Source: Coriobacteriia bacterium (GTDB lineage Bacteria > Actinomycetota > Coriobacteriia > Anaerosomatales > Anaerosomataceae). Taken from it: 64,000 nucleotides of DNA. Numbering within the stretch: position 1 is the first letter of the stretch; each line of letters begins with the position of its first letter. The DNA is taken from assembly GCA_030651765.1 (NCBI GenBank), contig JAUSBY010000003.1, positions 1-64,000 on the forward strand, written 5' to 3'. Made by a program: the position numbers and the translations under genes. Positions 40,968-48,226 of the stretch are shown here, in pieces. The notes beneath the pieces were generated by a model, which saw only the letters and a program-made list of their open reading frames with translations, was not told the origin of the DNA and did no database searches.

Positions 40968-41785
40968 CGAAGATCGCCTTCCTTGGCCCCGTCGGCACGC
41001 ACACCGAGGAGGCGCTGCTCTCACTCGAGCTGACCGACGTCACCCCGGTGCCGTTCCCGTCGATCGAAGACGTGTTCACCGCAGTCGAGCGCGGCAAGAC
41101 CGCACTCGGCATCGTGCCGATCGAGAACTCGATCGAAGGCTCCGTGAACGCCACACTCGACGGGCTGTCGGCGGGCGGTGATCTGACCATCCAGCGAGAG
41201 GTCGTGCGGGACATCCACCATGCGCTCGTGGCCGCGCCCGGCGTGGACCGCCATGAGATCACGGGCATCGTGAGCCATCCGCAGGCCTCGGCGCAGTGCC
41301 GCAAGTGGCTGTCGATGGAGCTGCCGGGCAAGCCCGTGGTGGCGGCCAACTCGACGGCTGAAGCCGTGCAGCGCGCGGTGGCCGAGCCGGGTCTCGGTGC
41401 GATCGGCACGCGACTGGCGGCCGAGCTTCACGGCGCCGAGGTCATCGAGGACGCTATCGAGGACTACGGCGGCAATCAGACGCGCTTCGTGGTGATCGGC
41501 CGGGGCATCCAGCCCAAGACGGGTCACGACAAGACGTCGCTCGCGCTGTTCATCCACGAGAGCAAGCCGGGTGCGCTGCTCATGATCCTCTCCGAGTTCG
41601 CGTACGGGCAGATCAACCTCACCAAGATCCAGAGCCGGCCCACCAAGCGGCAGCTCGGTGACTACATGTTCTTCGTGGACTGCGAGGGGCACGTCACCGA
41701 CCCGCACGTGGCACTCGCGCTCGACTGCCTCCGGCTCAAGCTTCGCGAGGTACGGGTACTCGGCAGCTACCCGAAGGCGCGGTAG
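40964..41785 (+). CDS. pheA: Prephenate dehydratase
   Basis: 273 residues. It converts prephenate to phenylpyruvate in phenylalanine synthesis. Catalytic-domain motifs are FLGPVGTHTEEALL, GIVPIENSIEGSVNATLDGL and NQTRFVVIG (the TRF motif). The C-terminal ACT domain (LFIHESKPGALLMILSEFA, KIQSRPTKRQLGDYMFFVD) should bind phenylalanine as feedback inhibitor. No chorismate mutase domain is attached. It is translationally coupled to the upstream cyclase gene by an ATGA overlap. Confidence 0.95.
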   Translation: MTKIAFLGPVGTHTEEALLSLELTDVTPVPFPSIEDVFTAVERGKTALGIVPIENSIEGSVNATLDGLSAGGDLTIQREVVRDIHHALVAAPGVDRHEITGIVSHPQASAQCRKWLSMELPGKPVVAANSTAEAVQRAVAEPGLGAIGTRLAAELHGAEVIEDAIEDYGGNQTRFVVIGRGIQPKTGHDKTSLALFIHESKPGALLMILSEFAYGQINLTKIQSRPTKRQLGDYMFFVDCEGHVTDPHVALALDCLRLKLREVRVLGSYPKAR

Positions 41786-41791
41786 GTCTCC

Positions 41792-42523
41792 ATGCCCCGC
41801 TACACCGTCGACCTGCACAACCATACACCGCTCATCCCGAGCGACTACCGAGGCGATCCGGCCACCACGCTGCGCCAGATCGTCGAGCGCGCGCTCGACG
41901 CCGGGATTGACGTGTGGGGCATCGCGGACCACTTCAGCGTGGACTACGGTCCGCTCGTGGTGGACGCCGCCGAGGAGGTCTTTGCCGAGACCGGCCGCCG
42001 GCTGCTCGTCATCCCCGGTGCCGAGATCCGCGTGCGGCACGAGGGCGAGGAGACGCACCTGGTCTGCCTCTTCCCGCCCGACCGGGTCGACGTCCGCTTC
42101 CGCGTGCTGCTCGGCGTGCTCGGCCTGACCTCGCCGGTGGCCCCACTCGCCGAGTTGCCGCACTTCCACGTCGAGCGCGATCCGCTCGACGTCGCGCGCA
42201 TCGTGGATGCCATCGGCGGCACGTGCCACATCGGGCATGTGGACCGTAGTTTCGGTGACTACTGCTTCATCGAGTCCGAGCTCGTCCATCACCTTGCCGA
42301 GTGCGAGCACGTCTCGGCCATCGAGCTCATCGACCACACGTGCCGTCATCGCTTCCGCGACGGGCTGGCCATCGCGCACATCTCCTCGTCGGACTCGCAC
42401 TCACTCGGCGAGATCGGCCGCCGCACGGCCACACTCGAGATGCCCGAGCTGTCGTTCGAGGGCCTCAAGGCGGCGTTTCGCACGGCGCGCGCGCGGGCCA
42501 GGGCCGAGGCCGGCGCCTGCTAG
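41792..42523 (+). CDS. PHP-domain metal-dependent hydrolase
   Basis: 243 residues. PHP motifs are VDLHNHTPL, GIADHFSV, IPGAEIRV and SSSDSHSLGEIGRR, giving the His/Asp set for two or three metal ions. The family includes histidinol phosphatase and nucleotide 3',5'-phosphatases; the substrate is not clear. It follows pheA by 6 bp. Its stop overlaps the convergent ApgM-like gene by 4 bp. Confidence 0.88.
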   Translation: MPRYTVDLHNHTPLIPSDYRGDPATTLRQIVERALDAGIDVWGIADHFSVDYGPLVVDAAEEVFAETGRRLLVIPGAEIRVRHEGEETHLVCLFPPDRVDVRFRVLLGVLGLTSPVAPLAELPHFHVERDPLDVARIVDAIGGTCHIGHVDRSFGDYCFIESELVHHLAECEHVSAIELIDHTCRHRFRDGLAIAHISSSDSHSLGEIGRRTATLEMPELSFEGLKAAFRTARARARAEAGAC

Positions 42524-43824
42524 TCGCGCACCTTGAGCGGCCGCAGGCTCTCGGGCCGCGGCATGCCGAGCGCGACGTGTCCCGTCATCCGGTCGGCCAG
42601 GAACGCCGAGCGGTCGGCGGCGTCGAGTGCGAGGGGTAGCACGTCGGTGCCGCGAAGCGTGCCGAGCGAGCCGGACGCGCACGCGCTCTCGCCGTACGCC
42701 GTCACGGTGTCGGCGCCAGTCACACCGCCTGCGATCAGCAGCGGCACCGCGCCGCCGCCGTGGTAGAGCGGTCCTGCCGAGGGTGTCTGGTGGTCCGGGC
42801 ACACCGCCACCACGAGCTCGCCGCGCTCGACGAGCGGCACCAGCGGTGCGAGTGCGCGGTCCACCGCCGCGATGACCGCCGCCTTGCGCGCCGGGTCCTT
42901 GCGGTGGCCCGCCATGTCGGGCCGCTTCGTGTGGAGGTGGACGAAGTCGTAACCCTCGGCGAGCAGCTCCAGCGTTGCCGCGACGCGCACGGCCACGTCC
43001 GCCTCGGCATCCCGCTCGGTGCCGAGCTCGCGGTGATCGAGCCCCACCGCGGCGGCCAGCCCCGCGTACAGCGGTCCCGCGCCGAGGGAGACCCCGCGCA
43101 GGCCGAACCGCGCCGCAAACGGTGTGACCTGCACCGCCTCGCCCGCCCACTTGACGAGCATCGTGCCGAGCGGACGGCCCGCAAGCGCCGTGCGTGAGTG
43201 GCGTATCCACGCGTTGAGCACGCCTGCTGTGCGCGCGGCGGCCGACGGGTCAGGCGCCTCTTCGAGCGGCAGCACCTCGAGGACGTGCGTATCGGCATGC
43301 AGCGGGTCGGCGTCGCTCACGAAGTGTGAAAGCGGGCGCCCATCGGCGGGCGTCAGGAACAGCAGCCCCTGGAGCGCACCGGTGTGGACGAAGCGCACAC
43401 GTACGCCGTCGATCTCGGTGTCGAGCGCCGCGTCGGCCAGGTACGGCGCGTCGCCAGTGCGCGGGTCCGGGCGCTCGTCGATCCACATCGCGCCGTTGCG
43501 TTCGCTCACCCACGCGAGGTTGGCGCGCAGCACCACCTCACCGGCGGCCGGCGTGAAGCCCTCGCCGAGAGCCTCGAGCAGACCGCGGCCGGGGAAGTCG
43601 CGCTTGCTGTAGCCGAAGAGCGCGAAGTGCGCTTGGTGCGAACTCGGCGCAAGGCCCGGGCCGAGTGGGTAGAGCAGCCCGCACCGGCCGAGTGCGGCAA
43701 GCGCGTCGAGGTTGGGGGTGTCGGCGGCCTCGATCGGCGTGCGTCCGTCGAGTGAGGCATGAGGCCGGTCGCCGGCGCCGTCGGGCACCACGAGGACGAT
43801 GGGGCGACGCTCGCTCCCGTTCAC
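42520..43824 (-). CDS. ApgM-like cofactor-independent phosphoglycerate mutase
   Basis: 434 residues of the alkaline phosphatase superfamily. Family motifs are VVPDGAGDRP, ADTPNLDALAALGRCGLLYP, FVHLHTKRPDMAGHRKDP and VAVCPDHQTPS. The nucleophile region of archaeal-type ApgM usually reads GSD; here it reads APSSHQAHFALFGY, so the catalytic Ser is kept but the next metal-type Asp is His. It may still be a 2,3-BPG-independent mutase or a divergent phosphatase. GTG start after GGGAGGAGCAGC. Confidence 0.8.
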   Translation of the reverse strand: MNGSERRPIVLVVPDGAGDRPHASLDGRTPIEAADTPNLDALAALGRCGLLYPLGPGLAPSSHQAHFALFGYSKRDFPGRGLLEALGEGFTPAAGEVVLRANLAWVSERNGAMWIDERPDPRTGDAPYLADAALDTEIDGVRVRFVHTGALQGLLFLTPADGRPLSHFVSDADPLHADTHVLEVLPLEEAPDPSAAARTAGVLNAWIRHSRTALAGRPLGTMLVKWAGEAVQVTPFAARFGLRGVSLGAGPLYAGLAAAVGLDHRELGTERDAEADVAVRVAATLELLAEGYDFVHLHTKRPDMAGHRKDPARKAAVIAAVDRALAPLVPLVERGELVVAVCPDHQTPSAGPLYHGGGAVPLLIAGGVTGADTVTAYGESACASGSLGTLRGTDVLPLALDAADRSAFLADRMTGHVALGMPRPESLRPLKVRD

Positions 43825-43904
43825 GCTGCTCCTCCCGGCTGCGCGACGCGGCTACTGCGGCTAGTATGTCACAGGGTACCGGCGGGGGATGGAAGGGGCT
43901 GGGC

Positions 43905-44693
43905 ATGACCGAGCGCTCGGCAGACGAACTCAACGACCTTTCGCGCGAGCGGTTTGGCCCGCGCGCCGACGGCTACCGCGCAAGCGCGCTCCACGCCGCA
44001 GGACCCGACCTCGAGCTGCTCGTTGAGCTGGCGGCTGCGGGACCCGGCGTGCGCGTGCTCGATGTCGCTACCGGCGGCGGACACGTCGCGCTCGCGCTCG
44101 CGCGAACCGGCGCGGACGTGACCGCGTGCGACCTCACGCCCGAGATGCTCGATGCGGCAGGACTGTTGCTCGCCGAGCACGGCTGTCAGGCCGCCTTCGT
44201 GGTGGCCGAGGCCTCGGCGCTCCCGTTCCCCGACGAGAGCTTCGACGTTGTCACGTGCCGGATCGCGGCGCACCACTTCCCCGACGCGCAAGCATTCTTC
44301 GACGAGGTCGCGCGCGTGCTCGTACCCGGCGGGCGGCTCGGCTTCCAGGATCAGATCCTACCGCCGCAGCCGACCTCGGCCGTGCTCGTGGATGCCTTCG
44401 AGCGGATGCGCGACCCGAGCCATCACCAGGCATTCTCGGTAGACGGCTGGGCGACACTCATCGAGCGCGCGGGACTCGAGGTCGAGTGCTCCGAGCTCAT
44501 CGACAAGCGTCACGAGTTTGCCGTGTGGACGGCACGCCAGGACTGCGACGACGCGTGCGTGGAGCGCCTGCACGAGCTCATGACCGATGCGCCCGGTGGC
44601 ATGCGCGAGTGGCTCGAGCCCGAGTACGACGGCCCTGCGCTCGTGGCGTTTCGCAACCGGCATATCGTCGTGCTCGCCCGCAAGCCTGAGTAG
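43905..44693 (+). CDS. SAM-dependent methyltransferase (Methyltransf_11)
   Basis: 262 residues. Class I motifs are VLDVATGGGHVALAL (motif I), ACDLTPEMLDAA (acidic loop), ALPFPDESFDVVTCRIAAHHFPD and LVPGGRLGFQD. It resembles UbiE/arsenite and small-molecule methyltransferases; the substrate is unknown. The ATG at 43905 follows GGAAGGGG. It is divergent from the ApgM-like gene. Confidence 0.9.
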   Translation: MTERSADELNDLSRERFGPRADGYRASALHAAGPDLELLVELAAAGPGVRVLDVATGGGHVALALARTGADVTACDLTPEMLDAAGLLLAEHGCQAAFVVAEASALPFPDESFDVVTCRIAAHHFPDAQAFFDEVARVLVPGGRLGFQDQILPPQPTSAVLVDAFERMRDPSHHQAFSVDGWATLIERAGLEVECSELIDKRHEFAVWTARQDCDDACVERLHELMTDAPGGMREWLEPEYDGPALVAFRNRHIVVLARKPE

Positions 44694-44751
44694 GGGACGC
44701 GTCGCCTGCGGGGAATGAACCACCTCAGGCGACGGAAGGCGGGTACCCACG

Positions 44752-45417
44752 GTGCGCGCGCGAACCCTGCTTGCAGTGGCGGCACTCCTCGTTGCGGCAT
44801 CCGGCTGCGCGGCGCCTGCCGTGGAGACTCCCGACGTCACCCGCCTCGAGGGCGTCGAGGTACGCGAGTACGAGGGCGAGCGGCTCGACTCGCTCACGGA
44901 CTTCCGCGAGAACTCGATCAAGGGGCCGCAGGACATCGACCGCGACACCTATCGGCTCACCGTCGGCGGACTCGTGGACGATCCCGCCGAGTACACGTAC
45001 TCGGAGGTGGCGAGCGGCTTCCCGGCGTTTCGGAAGGTCGTGCAGCTCGACTGCGTTGAGGGTTGGAGCGCCACGATCCTCTGGGAGGGCGTTCTCGTGC
45101 GCGACATCCTCGATGAGTCGGGCGTACAGGCCGAGGCCCGAAGCGTGGTCTTCTCGGCGGTCGACGGCTATACGACGTCGTTCCCCGTCTCCTACTTCTA
45201 CGATCGCGACATCTTGCTCGCGTACACCATGAACGACGTGACGATCCCGCCGATCCGCGGCTTTCCTTTCCAGCTGATCGCCGAGGACAAGTGGGGCTAC
45301 AAGTGGTGCAAGTGGGTCACCGGCATAGAGCTCGTAGAGGATGCCGACCCCGGTGGCTACTGGGAGGACCGCGGCTACTCCAACACGGGGGACCGCGACG
45401 AGTCTTTCTTCAACTAA
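44752..45417 (+). CDS. Molybdopterin-dependent (sulfite oxidase-like) lipoprotein
   Basis: 221 residues with the oxidoreductase molybdopterin-binding domain. The Mo-ligand cysteine is in VQLDCVEGWSATILWEGV, followed by PPIRGFPFQLIAEDKWGYKWCKWVTGIEL. The N-terminus is a lipoprotein signal ending AASGCAAP. There is no twin-arginine motif, although molybdoenzymes are usually folded before Tat export. It may bind another cofactor, or be exported by Sec as an apo or non-Mo protein. GTG start. Confidence 0.85.
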   Translation: MRARTLLAVAALLVAASGCAAPAVETPDVTRLEGVEVREYEGERLDSLTDFRENSIKGPQDIDRDTYRLTVGGLVDDPAEYTYSEVASGFPAFRKVVQLDCVEGWSATILWEGVLVRDILDESGVQAEARSVVFSAVDGYTTSFPVSYFYDRDILLAYTMNDVTIPPIRGFPFQLIAEDKWGYKWCKWVTGIELVEDADPGGYWEDRGYSNTGDRDESFFN

Positions 45418-45426
45418 GGAGAAGCC

Positions 45427-45462
45427 GTGATCAAAGAGTTCAGGGAGTTTGCCACCGCCTGA
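45427..45462 (+). pseudogene. Truncated mscL start (12 codons)
   Basis: GTG ATC AAA GAG TTC AGG GAG TTT GCC then a stop encodes the first residues of the large-conductance mechanosensitive channel (MscL typically starts with KEFKEFA after the initiator). It has the ribosome site AAGGAG. The frame ends at TGA after 11 codons and the rest of mscL is missing, replaced by the mazEF module. Confidence 0.5.
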
Positions 45463-45466
45463 GGTC

Positions 45467-45496
45467 TTGCACCGCCTATCCTCCCGTGGCTATACT
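45467..45496 (+). promoter_or_regulatory. Promoter of mazEF
   Basis: TTGCAC (45467-45472) and TATACT (45491-45496) with an 18-bp spacer, 27 bp before the mazE ATG. Confidence 0.6.
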
Positions 45497-45523
45497 TCGG
45501 CTATCCGTTGGAGGGTGGTCGTG

Positions 45524-45772
45524 ATGATCACGAAGGTCCAGAAGTGGGGCAACAGCCAGGGTCTCCGGCTCAGTAGGGAACTGCTCTCTGACGCCGACAT
45601 CGAGGTCGGCGACCCCGTGGACGTGACAGTGCGTGACGGCGTTCTCGTCGTGACACCGGTTCGTCGTGTCAGAGGCCGGCTTGACCTCGGGCAGCTCGTC
45701 AGGGAGATCCCCGCGGACTACACGCCCGGTGAGTTCGATTGGGGTCCTCCGACCGGCGAAGAGGTCTGGTAG
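45524..45772 (+). CDS. mazE: MazE-type antitoxin
   Basis: 82 residues. The AbrB/MazE swapped-hairpin DNA-binding fold is seen in KVQKWGNSQGLRLSRELLSDADIEVGDPVDV. A C-terminal acidic tail (EFDWGPPTGEEVW) should wrap and block the toxin. The ATG follows GGAGG. Its stop touches the mazF ATG. It is expected to repress the promoter at 45467 with the toxin. Confidence 0.92.
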   Translation: MITKVQKWGNSQGLRLSRELLSDADIEVGDPVDVTVRDGVLVVTPVRRVRGRLDLGQLVREIPADYTPGEFDWGPPTGEEVW

Positions 45773-46108
45773 ATGGCGGCCTACATCCCGCAGAAGGGGG
45801 ACTTCGTCGCCCTCACATTCGATCCACAGTCCGGACACGAGCAGCGTGGTCGTCGTCCTGCCCTGGTGATCAGCAACGGCCTGTTCAACAAGCACACCGG
45901 ACTCTGCATCGCATGCCCGATCACCAACACACACCACAGCTATCCCTTCCATGTCGCGATTCCCGAAGGTCAGAAGGTGACCGGCGTGGTCATGGTTGAG
46001 CAGGTGAAGTCCATCGACTTCCGATCTCGGGACGTGAAGCGCCTCGCAAGCGCGCCGGAAGCCGTTCTGGAGGAAGTCCTGTCGATACTTGACGCATGCA
46101 TCTACTGA
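45773..46108 (+). CDS. mazF: MazF/PemK-type endoribonuclease toxin
   Basis: 111 residues. The PemK-like barrel shows GDFVALTFDPQSGHEQRGRRPALVISN, CPITNTHHSYPFHV and VMVEQVKSIDFRSR. Such toxins cut mRNA at short sequences and stop growth when the antitoxin is lost. It lacks its own gap from mazE (start right after the antitoxin stop), so the pair is coupled. The length is normal. Confidence 0.93.
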   Translation: MAAYIPQKGDFVALTFDPQSGHEQRGRRPALVISNGLFNKHTGLCIACPITNTHHSYPFHVAIPEGQKVTGVVMVEQVKSIDFRSRDVKRLASAPEAVLEEVLSILDACIY

Positions 46109-46116
46109 GCTGAGCG

Positions 46117-46869
46117 CTAACCCGGGTGTCGAGCAGAAAGCACGCCCCGCACGACGCCCACGAAGTCCGTGGCCGGCCCGCCGTCGCGCTCGGCCCGCCA
46201 CGCGTCGATAACCGCGCGGCCGATGGGCTCGAAGTACTCGGCCAGGTATCGGGCGTAGCCGTCTTCGTCGTAGCGCACCGTGCCGTCGAAGTTGACGTAG
46301 TTGCCCGATAGTTGGCAGCCGAGATGTCCGATGCGCTCGTTCCAGTTCTCGCCCGCCAGCGCCTCGATCTCCTCGCCTGTAGCGGACCGAACGGGCTGCA
46401 GGAGCGTGATCCCGGCATGCGCGAGGATCCGGATCGCGGCGTCGATGCTCCCGGATGTCTGCGAGAGCTTCACCCGGCCGTCATGTGTGTCGCGCTCGCC
46501 GGCGATGACGGGCGCGTTGTCGTGCGACCAGGCCAAGGGGACGCGCAGCAGGTGCAGGTACAGGTGGCACGCGAGGCATGGCGAGCTCACGCCAAACCGG
46601 CGCTGGAGCTCAGCGGCGGGCCGCGCGTTCATCGCCGACCACAGCGCAGGATCCGACAGTGCGACCGGCTCGCGAACCTCGGCGACGCCGGCCAGTTGCT
46701 GTCCGAGGGCGCTCACCGCGCGCTTAGGTGCGTCGCGGTCGCCGATCTCGGTGCCCATGAACGCGATCGTGGGGACGAGCTCCCGGAAGCCGTACTCGTT
46801 CACGGCTGCAACCGCGGCAGCTATGCTGTCGCGGCCGGCGATCTCGACGATGGCTACACGTGAAGTCAT
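46117..46869 (-). CDS. PP-loop ATP-pyrophosphatase-like protein
   Basis: 250 residues, function unknown. The N-terminal EIAGRDSIAAAVAA resembles a degenerate PP-loop (SGGxDS in the family). The motif SSPCLACHLYLHLLRVPLA and the later LLQPVRSATGEEIEAL resemble the Cys pair and P-loop-family ending seen in tRNA-thiolation and lysidine enzymes. It could be a sulfur or adenylation enzyme. It converges with mazF with an 8-bp gap. Confidence 0.55.
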   Translation of the reverse strand: MTSRVAIVEIAGRDSIAAAVAAVNEYGFRELVPTIAFMGTEIGDRDAPKRAVSALGQQLAGVAEVREPVALSDPALWSAMNARPAAELQRRFGVSSPCLACHLYLHLLRVPLAWSHDNAPVIAGERDTHDGRVKLSQTSGSIDAAIRILAHAGITLLQPVRSATGEEIEALAGENWNERIGHLGCQLSGNYVNFDGTVRYDEDGYARYLAEYFEPIGRAVIDAWRAERDGGPATDFVGVVRGVLSARHPG

Positions 46870-46923
46870 ACGGGGAGTGTACCCGAGTACTCTGACGAGG
46901 CCGTCAGCACCTGAGAGCCGGTG

Positions 46924-47442
46924 CTACTGCCTCGTACCGACGATGTCCCAGGTGGCGGTGTACAGGTGGCCGTCGATGTCCGAGTCGATCGAGCCGGTCA
47001 TCCCCCCGGCGAACGTGCTGGAGTCGAGGCTGGTGGGCTTGGCGCTCACCATGATCGTGCTCGTCCACGCGTGGCCGTCCTCGTCGGTGAAGGTGGCCGA
47101 GGACTCGTAGCCCCAGCCGCTGTCCGCCTCGGGATGTAGAGTGCCCGAGTACTCGTGCCGGTCGGTGATGAGCACCATCGTGTCCCCGCTGACAACGCAC
47201 TCCCAGGTGGCGCCGGGCTGATCGGCCGCCGGGGTCATGGCGGCATCGTCGATACCCGTGAGCTCGGTCGTGACCGACCACGTCCCGGTAAGGAAGGAGA
47301 AGTCAGGCTCCTCCTCGGGTTCCACCGTCGCGGCCGGTTCCGGCGTCACATCGACCGGCTCGTCGGACTCCGTCGCGGCACACGCCGACAGGCCGAGCGC
47401 CAGCACGAGCACGATGGTGAGGGCTTGGACGGTTCTGGGCAT
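46924..47442 (-). CDS. Hypothetical lipoprotein
   Basis: 172 residues. The ATG at 47442 follows GGAGGTGG. The signal peptide ends in lipobox LSACAA. An acidic Pro/Glu linker (about residues 28-48) leads to a beta-rich domain (FLTGTWSVTTELTG) typical of small extracellular lipocalin-like proteins. Family not recognised. Confidence 0.75.
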   Translation of the reverse strand: MPRTVQALTIVLVLALGLSACAATESDEPVDVTPEPAATVEPEEEPDFSFLTGTWSVTTELTGIDDAAMTPAADQPGATWECVVSGDTMVLITDRHEYSGTLHPEADSGWGYESSATFTDEDGHAWTSTIMVSAKPTSLDSSTFAGGMTGSIDSDIDGHLYTATWDIVGTRQ

Positions 47443-47572
47443 GCGGACCACCTCCAAGGTGGTGTGTACCCACAGGCGCGAGGGCGGGGAAGGGCGGCTG
47501 CGCCAAATCCGCCCTGCACTGTCGCCGTTTCAGGCGCATACTCGGGGTAGACCAATTCTGGAGGTGTGTGCC

Positions 47573-48154
47573 ATGGATGGAGAGGCGATCCTTGCGGTCA
47601 TTGAAGCTCGCGGACCCGCCCAACTGAGCGATCTCGTCGGCTTCTTGAGGGATGAAGGTGTGGACGCCACCAGCGCCGAGATCACCGCGGCGCTGCGCAA
47701 ACTGGAGACGCAGGGGAAGGTCGCGCACACGCCGCGCGACAACTGGCGGCTCGCGGGCGAACTGGCGCGCGAGAAGTCGGCGGCCCGCCGACTGGCAGCC
47801 AAGGTGGCGCCGGCAGGGCTCCGAACCCGTGCGCTCATCTACTGCCCGGAGATCCTCCGGGACTCACCGCGACTGACGCGCAACACCGTGCTCCACCTGG
47901 TGGCGTACGAGAACGGCGGGTTCAGGCTGCGCGACTACGCGGACGGTCATCGCGTGGAGGTCAAGGAGGTCGCGGGTATCACCAAGACCGTCTTCCTCCA
48001 GAACCAGTACACCTGGGCGGAGTTCGAGTTTGACGCCGAGGAAGCGTCCACGCCGCTCACCGACAACGAGTTCTGGGAGCGTCGGATCGCCGCGTCCAAC
48101 AAGGCGCACGCCAAGCTGCTTGCCGAGGGCAAGGCTGTCATCGAGGCAGGGTAG
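47573..48154 (+). CDS. Hypothetical protein with N-terminal winged helix
   Basis: 193 residues. The first 65 residues look like a winged helix (AQLSDLVGFLRDEGVDATSAEITAALRKLETQGKVAHT), as in DNA-binding regulators. The rest is an uncharacterised alpha/beta part. The ATG follows TGGAGGTGTG. It is divergent from the lipoprotein gene. A perfect 15-bp inverted repeat lies just after its stop. Confidence 0.7.
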   Translation: MDGEAILAVIEARGPAQLSDLVGFLRDEGVDATSAEITAALRKLETQGKVAHTPRDNWRLAGELAREKSAARRLAAKVAPAGLRTRALIYCPEILRDSPRLTRNTVLHLVAYENGGFRLRDYADGHRVEVKEVAGITKTVFLQNQYTWAEFEFDAEEASTPLTDNEFWERRIAASNKAHAKLLAEGKAVIEAG

Positions 48155-48177
48155 CCGGGTTCGTCATACTCCAAGAC

Positions 48178-48216
48178 CTACTCGGAAGTCCTTGCGCTGT
48201 GAGGACTTCCGAGTAG
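48178..48216. repeat. Perfect 15-bp inverted repeat upstream of AlbA_2 gene
   Basis: CTACTCGGAAGTCCT (48178-48192) and AGGACTTCCGAGTAG (48202-48216) around a 9-nt loop. It ends 10 bp before the ATG at 48227, where no ribosome site is visible. It may be a terminator for the upstream gene, an operator, or an mRNA element controlling the AlbA_2 gene. Confidence 0.8.
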
Positions 48217-48226
48217 TATTCAGAGT

